Assembly (NCBI RefSeq): GCF_035046485.1
Contig: NC_085137.1
Coordinates: forward strand, 47,237,155-47,301,154
Origin: Aedes albopictus
Lineage: Eukaryota; Arthropoda; Insecta; Diptera; Culicidae
Reading direction: 5' to 3'
DNA: 64,000 nt
The notes beneath the pieces were generated by a model that was not told where the DNA came from, did no database searches, and was given only the letters and a program-made list of their open reading frames with translations. Of this stretch, positions 22,021 through 31,910 are shown piece by piece. A program made the translations under genes and the position numbers. Numbering within the stretch: the first letter of the stretch is position 1; every line of letters begins with the position of its first letter.

Positions 22021-23971
22021 GATAGATGTTGACTCCTGTCAGATGCATTAGGTGGGATTAGGGTTGCCACATACGTGAATTTATCCCTTTTGTAAATTAT
22101 GTATGTAACAAACTGGGGCTAGCTTGAGATTCTAGTTTTGTAACGAGCTCTTTCTTATTGGTCTTAATTCTGTGAAAACTGTCAGGTTTTTCAATTCTTA
22201 TAAATCTAATGCACCGTGTGATGACTTGTACGTTTCTTCGGTGACCAGTAGAAAACATGATTTTAAAAGCACTTACAGCGACAGGTCGAACAACACAATG
22301 TCAACGGGACAAAAGACAAAATGAAAAAATAAAAATTACCTGATTTTCAAAGATCGATAATATTTCCAGGAATGAAAAAAAGTCTACGAGTTTGTTCCCG
22401 CTTTTAATCTGCACACTAAGATCTCGATCTTGAGCTTGGATTTTTTTTTGCTGAGTTATAACTTAAACTTTACTACCGGGCTCGACTACCGATTATCAAG
22501 AATTCAACAGCTGAGCTGGCTCGACAATTTAGCTCTTTACAATAACTTAGTAAATGAAGTCATCGAGCGAACCAAGCTTAATTTGCTGTTATTTTCACAC
22601 TACGCGCGTTCGTTGCTATCGAGGTTGATATGCCCGAAAAACCGGATTAGTGCGGCGATACTGTGTGTTATACTAGTTTGACGTCTGCGACAACAAAGCA
22701 CGCACGAGGTGGCTACTCAGCAGTCGAGCGAGGGGCGACTGAAGGCAAAAAAAGCTTGAAGCGGTGATAATATTTTGACATAAATAAAAATTCGTATATT
22801 TTAATCATTTTTAGATTGAGTTTTGCCACCGCTAACAAAACTAACATTAAACGCACTCTTTCTGTTGGTGCAATGAATGCATGGTTCGTTCAGCTGCTAA
22901 ATGCTATGCAATCTGACGTCTGAGTATTTATTTTATCTCTTCGAAGATTTACTCGAAAGTTTACCAACGAATGAAAAATGCAATACATATTTTTTTTATT
23001 TCATTGCGGATAAGAGGCGGAAAAATGTTACACTTGTAAAGAAGATCGTTTAGTACAACATGAAAAAAAAATGATCAATGTGCGTTATAATCGATTTTTT
23101 GACATCCCGATATATCTATTGTGTAGATGATGCAGCATAAACGAAAATGTTTATGTATACATGAATAAGCATGCTATAGCACGATGCTTGTTTATAAATA
23201 CCCAAAGTAAAAATGTTAACATATTTAATAATTTTGTTCGACATGTTCAGATTGTGGGACCCCTCGTATATAACTGCTCAAGGCATACATTTAAAAATAT
23301 CCTAGACTACTAAAGGATGAAAGTGAAATAATAACTGACAGAAACTCGATGTGGATTTTATATTTAATGGATTTCTTATATGAAATGTATTATTACAGAT
23401 ACACAGACTTGCAGTTGCAGGTGCGGAGTACAAAAAGCACGATTTTTTAAACCTGTTGTACAAAATACAACAGCACGATCGCTCGAGGGTTAACATCACT
23501 CTCGATGCCTACGCCGGCAGACACCGGATTGGCCAGCTAACAAAAAAAAATCCGGAAGATTGCTCGCCGGAGGCATAGCAAGACCTCCTCAAATTAATCA
23601 CTTAAATTGTTCGGAAGTACCCACCAGATCTAAGCATATCTGAAAAAGAATTAAATGTTTTTTTTCCAAAAAGTGATTGTTCGGTTCTCTACGATGCGGA
23701 ACTCGATAAGAAAAAGTGAAAAAAATGCAGTTTGCCTATGCTGCGCCATGGCACTTTTTGGCAGCGTCACTCTTTTCATAGGGTGCTCACTCCTGCCACC
23801 AGATGCGGGGAGATCGTTAGCTTCCGTCAAATTTGCCTAAAACTATCCTGCTGAGCCAATTTTCTCTACCTTTTCCTCTACCTTTTAATACCATATACCT
23901 CTACCTTTTACTTACATCACGCGAAGCAGTAGCATCATGGGTTCTATAGAGATGGGTGACATTTCAACACA
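22021..23971. other. Low-repeat stretch, no gene seen
   Basis: Nearly 2 kb without recognisable terminal repeats. Composition varies, with AT-rich runs around 22780-23240 and a GC-richer patch at 23500-23590. An 83-codon frame at 22430-22681 and others have no domain signal. It could be unique DNA. Confidence 0.35.
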
Positions 23972-24207
23972 CACTCAGAAATAAAAGTATACACGGAATC
24001 ACTATTATTTATGCATTTTGTATCCGCATCTCTCTCACTCTCTTTCTGTTTTCATGCTATTTGGTGCTTCAACTGGGTTGACGAAACACTTCTCTTCAAC
24101 CCAGACTAAACGGCAGATAGCATATAAAAACAAAAAGAGAGTGAGAGAGATGCGGATACAAAATGCATAAATAATAGTATTTCCGTGTATACTTTTATTT
24201 CTGAGTG
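23972..24207. mobile_element. 236 bp MITE with ~85 bp near-perfect inverted repeats
   Basis: Ends CACTCAGAAATAAAAGTATA and inverted copy. Each arm continues through ACACGGAA, ATTATTTATGCATTTTG and TATCCGCATCTCTCTC to the CTCTCTTT tract. The ~65 bp centre holds an inverted AACTGGGTTGA / TTCAACCCAGA pair. TSD not identified. The close match of the arms suggests recent origin or fold-back maintenance. Confidence 0.85.
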
Positions 24208-24727
24208 AACGATTAATGTGATACTTTGTTTACAATTCACCTGCTCGAGCGGGAGACTCAAGCTTGACAGCCTATCTTATGCCGTTTTTTTTTTGTTTCA
24301 GTTCCAACCTGGTTTGGAACTGGATGAGTTCACGGTTGCAACCCTAACACAACTTAGGTTCGATTGTGTTGCACATTTGTTTGACTTTATTAGTTTCAGT
24401 ATTTTCCGCCAGTCCAGTTCTAATCCAGGTTAAAAAAATAAATAAAACGGCATTAATTAATGCGCACCACGATAGGAAGAAAAAAACCTACCAGTAGTGA
24501 ACATGCATAATTAAACATGATACATATTAAATCCTTAGATTCTTTTTAAATGTTAAGCTCCTAACTAGTATAATGGTTTTGACATTTCGATGTTCCTTAT
24601 ACCATATTCAAATCCCACAATGGGTACAACTTTCTGAGCGCGAGTTCCACTTATGTTATGTGGTTTCATTATTCAGTTAACATTCTGGACCCGTGTAAAC
24701 TATTTATATTTTCCAATCATTTGAAAA
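24208..24727. other. No gene seen
   Basis: AT-rich DNA with a CAACCTGGTTTGGAACTGGATG segment near 24304 that partly mirrors CCAGTCCAGTTCTAATCCAGG at 24411-24430 (weak inverted repeat). No ORF or RNA feature is supported. Confidence 0.35.
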
Positions 24728-24841
24728 ATCGCCCCCCTTGTTAGTATTTTCGCCCCCCAATTTAGGTTTTTCAAATTTTCGCCCCCTTTGGTATGATTTT
24801 CGCCCCCTAGGGGGCGATTTCGCCCACTTTGGGAATCACTG
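24728..24841. mobile_element. Terminal remnant of a hAT-like element with repeated TTTTCGCCCCC
   Basis: Read on the minus strand from 24841, the end is CAGTGATTCCCAAAGTGGGC, a widespread style of hAT terminus. Five CGCCCCC-type words follow inward within ~110 bp, one pair forming the palindrome CGCCCCCTAGGGGGCG (24801-24816). Only one terminus is recognised and the opposite end is absent or diverged. Family assignment is inference. Confidence 0.6.
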
Positions 24842-24904
24842 CGCTAGAATGTTTCTATTTGGTTTTACCGGTCCGCATGAAGCAATTTCGACAACGAATA
24901 TATT

Positions 24905-25690
24905 CAGGTTCCATTGGTAAAATTTTGAGCGAGATCGAATAAGTTTTCTGAAAGTTATAGAACTTTTAGCAAAACTAATTAGATTTTTGAACACATTTTT
25001 AAAACATTATATCTCAATATGTTCTCGATAAAACTTTTGATTTTTTTTGTTGTTCAGCTTATACCTAAGGCTTTCATATGCAGCTTCGTTCGAGGTTTTA
25101 TCTTCACTACAAAAAAATATAGAAAATCTGTATATGATCAGACAGAGTGCCGTTTGGAAATTTATCATATTTTGATCTATAAAAGTGCCAAGTGGTTTCA
25201 ACTTTTTTAAACTATCTTAATGCAATATTTTTATATAGGACCTACTAAACTACATATTAAGAGTAGGTCCTATGCATTTTTCGTTCAGTTCAGTACATTT
25301 GGCAGATTATATGTGCAAAATATGGTAAATTTTTGAACATCGTCAACTACATAAGCACATTTTTCATATATTTTATAGTGAATATAAAACCTCAAACGTA
25401 GCTGCATATGAAAGCCGTAACACAAAAAAAAAATGAAACAGTTTCATCGAGTACATATTGAGATATAATGTGTTCAAAAATCTCATAAGATTTACTAAAA
25501 GTTCTATAACTTTCAGAAAAATTATTTGATCTCGCTCAAAATTTTACCAATAGAGTTTGAATATATGATTCATGATTGGTCAACATTTCAGCGTTTTTGA
25601 TTGACGTATAAAAAAGTTATAAACATTTGATTTGAATGATAAAATGTTTTGACAAACAATTTGCTGTACGGACAATTGTTTAATACACTG
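24905..25690. mobile_element. TA-flanked fold-back, copy 2, left-truncated
   Basis: Collinear with 8194-9140, but the first ~125 bp of the left arm is missing: it starts at the ATTTTGAGCGAGATCG landmark. The right end reads CAATTGTTTAATACACTG followed by TA. The remaining ~790 bp is still strongly self-complementary around a centre near 25235-25275. Confidence 0.85.
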
Positions 25691-25692
25691 TA

Positions 25693-26280
25693 TTTCACGC
25701 TTGTCTTTTTTTCACAGTATCTATCAAATTCTTGAGAGAATCTATTAAGTACGTCACGCGAAAAACGGGGATTTTCATTTGAGAACTCCTTCTCCCCCCT
25801 CCAAGCGTGGATGGCCCCATATTGCTCATTATACGATGAAATCATTACGCGTAATTCAAGAATGGCATTTTTGGGTTTTTGCGAATGCCATCCTATTTTA
25901 TTCGATTAGTAAATAACTCGTAAGAAACCTTCTTTTCAGTTTTAGGTAATCTCTAATCATATCTAAGCCATACTCTACTCGGCCTAGATTTTTTCGTCAA
26001 AGAGAAAGTCAACTATGTACTTATGACATGAGTGTGTCACTGAGTCGGAAGTTAAGTAACTGCTGTAGCAACATTGTCTGCCCCTATCGACACAAGTCAC
26101 GGTAAAAATGTGTGTGGCTGAGAGTAGGGACATTCATGGTTTTGGTATTCTTGTTTGAAATTGGAACAAGGTCAACTCCCTAGTCCTTTTTCTGAAAGAA
26201 CAATATGGACAAGATTATTGAAAGAAAAATGGAAGTTGTCTTGTCAAAATTCAATCTTCGAAGTATATTGCAAGGCATGA
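25693..26280. other. No gene seen
   Basis: Mixed AT-rich DNA. A minus-strand 85-codon open frame overlaps the fold-back edge and has no domain signal. Confidence 0.35.
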
Positions 26281-26282
26281 TA

Positions 26283-26492
26283 CAGTAGACGTTCGATAAC
26301 TGCAATATGTTTACGTTTCACGTGATTTCATGTCAACATTGTGTAACAGGTTAGCCCAAATGAGGACTCAGATGAACTTTACGTTCATTTAATGTCAATT
26401 GATGGGTTGTTGACGTCTGTCAGTCGTTGCAGTTATTGAATTTCGTTTGCTAAGTGAAATGTAAACATGTTGCAGTTATCGACCGTCTATTG
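26283..26492 (-). mobile_element. pogo/Tigger-like MITE, copy 4 (internally shortened)
   Basis: 210 bp with TA at 26281-26282 and 26493-26494. The interior is inverted relative to copies 1-3 (TTAGCCCAAATGA is seen on the plus strand). About 50 bp is missing from the side that carries the GCGGTGCGATAACTGC segment in other copies. The right end CGTCTATTG has one change from CGTCTACTG. Confidence 0.8.
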
Positions 26493-26514
26493 TACATCCA
26501 TTTAACGATTTATT

Positions 26515-26700
26515 TAACTGCCCATTCAGGGCGATCGCATTGTTTTGGTTCCAGTTTGACGTTTGTTCACTACCGCCACCTAGTTGATGGTTGACCAAAC
26601 TCAGTCCTTCTAGCATTAGGCGAACATGTTTCCGCGACTATGATTTCAATCGAAAAATATTCGAAGTGTTACATCTTTGCTGTTTGTATAGATTGTAACG
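26515..26700 (-). mobile_element. Relic of the 7-bp-TSD MITE family
   Basis: In reverse orientation this matches the interior of 1568-1817: ACTACCGCCACCTAGTTGATGG, CCAAACTCAGTCCTT and GGCGAACATGTTTCCG correspond to the complement of 1600-1740. The right terminus has decayed and the left terminus is not recognised. Confidence 0.65.
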
Positions 26701-27999
26701 CTTCGTTCCGTTATGTAATTTGTATACGATGCCTAACTACGCTAACGTGAATATATTGAAAGTTAGTTGAAGCGAGGGAATTAAATTATCAGAATGAATG
26801 CCGAACACTGATATCCTTCTCAAGTAGTTGTTCGTCCGAATGCTGCTTTCACCGTTCAATTGACTCAAGTTCGTATGTCAAACTGTCTCCGCTTTCACCT
26901 CTGCAAATTTTGGCTTGTGTCCTCCGTTCCATTTACGTGTTTGTCAGAGTACTGTTTCCACCTTCCAAACATCTCAATTCCGCACGTGAAGGTGCACAAT
27001 TTTGCTCGCGGCTTGAAGCCTTTGCAGTGTGCGTTGAACTTCTGGTAGAACTTCCTTCCCTTGTAGTTTGAAGTTGATTAACGAATTGCCACGAATTGCA
27101 ACAACTGCGGAGTTGTTGTGGTCAACATGTGTTTCCTTGGTAATTGCAAGGATTTGATCGGCATTTCACGGGGTTAGACACCGAGTGCCTGAGTAATTCC
27201 AAAATCCCTAGTAAATTCTTCTTATCTGATTACAATTAAGTATTGATCCAGCATTGAGGATCACATCTCGATGTGAACTGTTCGATCTGGGCGCTTCATT
27301 GCTCGCTCTGGAGACATTAGCATCGACAAACCCCTCGTCAGCAACCAAAAACGGCAGCAGCATGGTTGTTGGTGGTAATTCACTCGCCTTTCGCATTTCG
27401 CTGGCTCCGGCACAATCTGCGATCGCTTGTTTTTGTAGATAGATTTAGCTCACAGCAGCGGAGCACCTCACACCCTCCTCATGCATCAGCGCATTGCACC
27501 ATCACCGCTTTTGTCGTGTTACAACAACTCAGGCATCAGGAGCAAACTAACCAGCCGAATGTTGATTCGCTCCCATCCCGCAATGAACGCCGCCGCCTGC
27601 CTGCCTGTGTTGTGGACAGGCAGAGTGCGGGCTGGTCGGGCAAGGGTCGACATAGTCGTCGTTTCTCGCTTCATATCCATCGCTGATTTATACATATTGT
27701 TGTATGGCGTTGGTTGGTAGGTACTCTGCTGGGGCTGGATCCGAGTCCGCCGATGGTGGTTCACTGCTTGCTGCTGGCTGCGGTTCGATACCGGCGCTCG
27801 GTCCACGTAGGTATCGGTGAAACAGTCGACGAATCGGGTGTCACCCGTCGAGAAATGGGTTCACAAATACACACTGGTGGAAGATGTCTCCATTGTTGCT
27901 GCTATCAATTTGGTAGAACAGTAATATGGAGCAACAATGTCTGTAAATATGTAATGAGCATCTTGCTAGGAGGCTGCCTAAGTAACTCCAACGTTGTCT
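26701..27999. other. Low-repeat island, no gene called
   Basis: Includes a GC-richer zone from ~27250 to 27880 with several overlapping open frames on both strands (up to ~160 codons in plus frame 27714-28199). None shows a recognisable domain, and frames on opposite strands overlap. The minus strand at 26930-27150 reads as a broken coding-like frame (NNSAVVAIRGNSLINFKLQG) that could be an old retrotransposon ORF, but I cannot support it. Confidence 0.35.
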
Positions 28000-28246
28000 A
28001 CCTGTTACCTGTGTTAAGATCTAAGATTGTGCGATTGTTAGAGTCACAGGTTCGATTCCCGGTCGGTCCAGGAACTTTTCGTGAAGAAAACTTCCTTGGG
28101 AGTAGAGTGCCTGCTACAGGATGTACAGTGTACACATGCAAAACAGCCTTTGGCAGAGGAAGCTCTCACTACAGAAGTACTAGTGAAACACTAAGCTGAC
28201 AGCAGGTTCTGCCCCAGTGGGTACATTACGCCAAGGAGAAGAAGAT
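28000..28246 (+). mobile_element. tRNA-derived SINE related to Feilai
   Basis: B box GGTTCGATTCC at 28049-28059, then GGTCCAGGAACTTTTCGTGA, ACACATGCAAAACAG, GGCAGAGGAAGCTCTCA, CACTAAGCTGACAGCAGG and CCCCAGTGGGTACATTACGCC, ending in a GGAGAAGAAG tail. The body order parallels Feilai (tRNA head, CCCAGTGGG, AAGAAG tail) but words differ, so it is a separate subfamily. The A-box side is degraded and no TSD was found. Confidence 0.75.
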
Positions 28247-28247
28247 A

Positions 28248-29327
28248 CCTTGGAAGATACCCTAGCCTATTGCGTAAAATTTGGACGCTCCTGACTGCAA
28301 ATCTCGAATTAGCATCAACCGACCAAAAAATACGGCCCTTCCCGCCTGTCTTGGTTTGGTCCGGAAATGCCAAATGTCGCGTCTCGATTGCCCTCAATAT
28401 CGCGCGGCTGCTGCAACTTGTGAGTGCTCTCTTTTGTGTGCATCATCCAATCCAAATCCAACCATCATCGTCATATCTCATGTTTGAGAAATGTGAAACG
28501 CCGTTGATCGGGACGGAGATGGATGAGGACAACGACGATGATGACGATGCTGCTCGTGCTGCTGGCTGTGAGCTAAGATGAACAAAATTTACACCATCAG
28601 CTAAAACCACCACATCCCGTAGGCAGGGGTACCTATCTCTACCGGGAGGAGACAAAACGAGAGACCGAGGGCCGTCGTCGTTGCGTTTTACAGTGTTTCC
28701 GTCCGATTTCCATGCGGCTCAAGAAGAGAGCCAAATGTGCTGCTGCTGCTGCTGCTGTTGATGATACCGTGGCTGGCGTAGTGATGGTGTGCTGTTTGTA
28801 GGAGAAGCAATACACATGTACGATTGGAGTGGAGTAAAGTCTGTATCTCCACGGGTGAAAGACGATGATGGTGACGCCATTTTTATTGCGGGCATGGCGA
28901 TTCCAAGCGGCGATTGCTGTGCAAATTGTGGGAAATTTGAGAACGGTTGCGGTTTGGCGTGGTGGGTGGTTGGAATCTGTCAGGAATTCAAATAAACTGA
29001 TGATAGACTATTATAATGCGAAAGTACAAATGAGATTTAGGTATTGGGTAGTATGTAGGCGAAGCAGCAATAAATAAAAGCACTTCAAAGTGCCTTTATT
29101 GCAAATTTTGTGCATTACTTACAACATCATAAGAATTATTGTCAATGATTCAAAATGATTTTCAACAGTTCTAAAATATTACCTAATAGTTCCGAAAGGA
29201 ACATTTGTTGAAAAGACAAGACAAGACAACAAGATGCTGTAAATAGGGGAGAATGCTCTGATAGGCACTGCAGGCATTTTCGGGAATTTTTTAACTAACA
29301 GTTGTAAAGATGAACCGGAGACGTCCT
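28248..29327. other. Low-repeat island with triplet repeats
   Basis: Holds GACGATGATGACGATGCTGCTCG-type triplets at 28533-28560 and a (TGC)7 run at 28738-28758. Open frames across it reflect the triplet bias and are not called. Possibly unique regulatory or transcribed DNA, unproven. Confidence 0.4.
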
Positions 29328-29605
29328 GCTCTTCTTTTCTTTGATCGTAACGTCCTCATTAGGATATAGTCTAGCTTAGCATTCTTTGAGCACTTCCACA
29401 GTTATTAATTGAAGGTTTTCTCTGCCTAGGACCATTTTACATGCATATATCATGTGACAGGCACGAAGTTACTCAATGCTCAAGAAAGTCAAAGAATTTT
29501 CTTTACGAAAAGTTCCTGGATCGACCAGGAATCGAACCCGTTAGCCTCAGCATGGCTTTGCTCAAAACCCGCGCGTTTGTCATATCTGTTATGTACATAG
29601 ATCCT
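29328..29605 (-). mobile_element. tRNA-derived SINE related to Feilai, reverse orientation
   Basis: Tail-like CTCTTCTTTTCTTTGATCG at the left; AGCATTCTTTGAGCACTTCC and ACAGTTATTAATTGAAGG as body; minus-strand B box GGTTCGATTCC near 29530-29540; CAGCATGGCTTTGCTC head at the right. Diverged from the copy at 28000-28246 but the same order. No TSD identified. Confidence 0.7.
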
Positions 29606-29624
29606 TTGCCAAAATTTGACGTGA

Positions 29625-29680
29625 CACACTACTTACTTTCAGTCCTCAGCACCCACGGTGATGCAGAGGGCCGGATTGAA
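29625..29680 (-). mobile_element. Orphan 3' tail of the 31.9-33.9 kb retrotransposon family
   Basis: The complement of GGACTGAAAGTAAGTA and GGCCCTCTGCA matches the 3' end of the related element at 48142-50691 (there with GTAA repeats). It lies directly against the I-clade fragment, while the main body of the family resumes at 31911 on the other side. The I-like sequence is therefore lodged inside or fused with this element. Confidence 0.7.
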
Positions 29681-31910
29681 AAATAAAGAGCAATCGGCAT
29701 CCGAGTTCTGGAGAAGGACAAACTGCCTTCAAGGAAAAAGAAGGGGAAAGGGCATGGCCCTCAAGATAGATGGAGCGGTTACGCGAGATCCTGAAACCAT
29801 AGCAGATGCCCTAGCGAACCAATTCCAGAAACTTTCATCTTTCCAACAATATCCTGAATGTTTCAAAAACTCCTTGCAATCCCCGGAAGTTGCTATACGT
29901 GATTTTCAGATTATACCCGACACTGGACAGAGATTTAACCTGTCGTTCACAATGGAGCACGTTCGGTGTAGTACTAGATTTGTAGTAATGAGCTGAATTT
30001 TAGTATGGTGAGAAGGTCAATTCTCCGTTTCTGCAATGAAATGGTGCAAAAAGCGTGGGCATTATGATTCCTTGTCTAATTTGATGCTGTTTGAGCAAAA
30101 CTTTGGATAACTATGTTGTTAATGTTGCAAGAAATGGAGAAAACAACAGCACTGTGGCAATCCCAAAAAAAACTCGGGTCTGGCTTCGGACGTCGGTAGC
30201 TATCGGCAAATCGCCCTCACCAGTTGTCTGTCTAAGATAACGGAACGGATGGTGAATCGGCGACTAATCAGCTTCTTGGAGGAAAAGCATCTGTTGGATC
30301 TCCGGCAGCACGGTCCGGTTTTGGGACAGAAACGTATCTGGCTGCCTTAGGACAAATCTTGGACGACTCATTCAGAAACGACGAGCATGTATAAATGGCC
30401 TCATTGGATCTAGCGAAGACCTACAACAGGGCTTGGACTCCAGCAGTCCTTCAAAAGCTTGTCAGTTGGGGCACCTCCGGCAACATGTTGGCCTTTGTGA
30501 AGAATTTGCTGAACGGACGCACTTTTCAAGTTCTAGTTGAAAATCACCGTTCGAAAACTGTGAAGGAGGAAACAGGAGTGCCACAGGGATCTGTGCTTGC
30601 CGTCACCTTATTCCTGGTGGCCATGAGCGATATTTTCCTAGTGCTCTCCAAGGGAGTCTTCATACTAGTATACGCCCATGACATCCTTCTATTAGTCAGA
30701 GGAAAGCATCCTAGAAGTGCAAGAAGGAAACTTCAGGCAGTAGTATCGTCCGTAGGAAAATGGGCCAAACAAGTAGGCAACATGTTGGCCTTTGTGAAGA
30801 ATTTGCTGAACGGACGCACTTTTCAAGTTCTAGTTGGAAACCACCGTTCGAAAACTGTGAAGGAGGAAACAGGAGTTCCACAGGGATCTGTACTTGCCGT
30901 CACCTTATTCCTGGTGGCCATGAGCGATCGATGTTTTCCTAGTGCTCCCCAAGGGAGTCTTCATACTAGTATACGCCGATGACATCCTTCTATTAGTCAG
31001 AGGAAAGCATCCTAGAAGTGCAAGAAGGAAACTTCAGGCAGCAGTATCGTCCGTAGGAAAATGGGCCAAAAAGTAGGATTCGATATAGCAGCGGAAAAAT
31101 GCGCCCGCATCCACATTTGCAAATCTAATCGCCGGCCCCCGGGAAAGATCTTCGTAAACAAGGCTCCTATACCAGTCAAGAACCGGGTAAAAATTATCGG
31201 TGTAGCTTTTGATCGGAATCTCCCATTCCAAGCCCACTTTAAGGATCTTCACATCCACACAGCCTGCAGGAACCGGCTTAATATGATGAAGAGTATCTCA
31301 ACGAAACGCACGAGAAGCAATAGAGATACCCGGAAGCACGTCATAGACGCAGTGGTATGTAGCCGACTTCTGTACGGGATTGAAATAACCTGCAGGTCTC
31401 TCGATTAGGTTATCGTGAATGCACTAGGGATCAAAGGACGGTCTGCTTCCTAGCTAAGCAAGCAAACTTGGCATTAGAATCGGTGGCCGAAGTACAGCTT
31501 CCACCGGTGGCCGGGCTCCACCGAATGGGACCACGAAGTTGTACGGCCAAATCCCCAAAAATCGACGGAACTATCAAAACCAATTTTCGCAGAAATGTTA
31601 CGCCTGAGAGAGTAAATGCTCACTTTAACGAGCGAATTGCAGACATCTATAAGTACCACAAAGTCAGATTTACTGATGGTTCGAAAATGGGAGACCGAGT
31701 CGGTTTAGGAATACTGGGCGACCAAATTGAACTATGTTACAGGCTACCAAATGTATGTTCAGTCTTTTCGGCCGAGGCTGCAGCTATTCTACGGGCTATT
31801 ATATCTCCTGCTGATAAACCGATTCTAATCGTAACGGATTCCGCCAGTGTTCTGGCAGCGATTGAATCACCGACAATTAAGCATTGGTTTTGGTGTTTTT
31901 TAACACATTT
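29681..31910 (+). pseudogene. I-clade-like retrotransposon ORF2 fragment (RT plus RNase H)
   Basis: Broken coding blocks in order. 29681-29996 is a pre-RT region (SASEFWRRTNCLQGKRRG, IADALANQF). 30190-30390 is an RT start reading ASDVGSYRQIALTSCLSKIT with stops and frameshifts. 30395-30980 holds MASLDLAKTYNRAW (motif A), GVPQGSVLAVTLF (motif B) and motif C, followed by a tandem duplicate. 31061-31408 is thumb-like (NRVKIIGVAFDRNLPFQAHF). 31468-31910 is RNase H (FTDGSKMGD, FSAEAAAILRAI, IVTDSASVLAAIES). RNase H together with RT is characteristic of the I clade, such as mosquito MosquI; clade assignment is inference. Endonuclease and 3' end are missing. The copy is dead: multiple frameshifts, an in-frame TAA at 30392-30394, and motif C altered to YAHD in the first duplicate. 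Confidence 0.8.
30479..31077 (+). repeat. Tandem duplication of ~300 bp within the RT domain
   Basis: 30479-30775 and 30776-31077 are near-identical copies beginning GGCAACATGTTGGCCTTTGT. They differ by scattered substitutions, a 4 nt insertion in the second copy (GAGCGATCGATG versus GAGCGATA) and one deleted base near its end. The first copy reads YAHD at the catalytic motif; the second keeps the YADD codons but out of frame. Confidence 0.9.

Noticed and set aside
24804..24819. CGCCCCCTAGGGGGCG as an operator-like palindrome
   Set aside because: It is better explained as one pair of the repeated CGCCCCC words of a hAT terminus.
26930..27150. Minus-strand coding-like frame (NNSAVVAIRGNSLINF)
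   Set aside because: Interrupted by stops within ~80 codons and not assignable to a retrotransposon domain by eye.
27366..28199. Series of 80-160 codon frames on both strands
   Set aside because: Mutually overlapping; the longest runs into a tRNA-derived SINE. Composition explains their openness.
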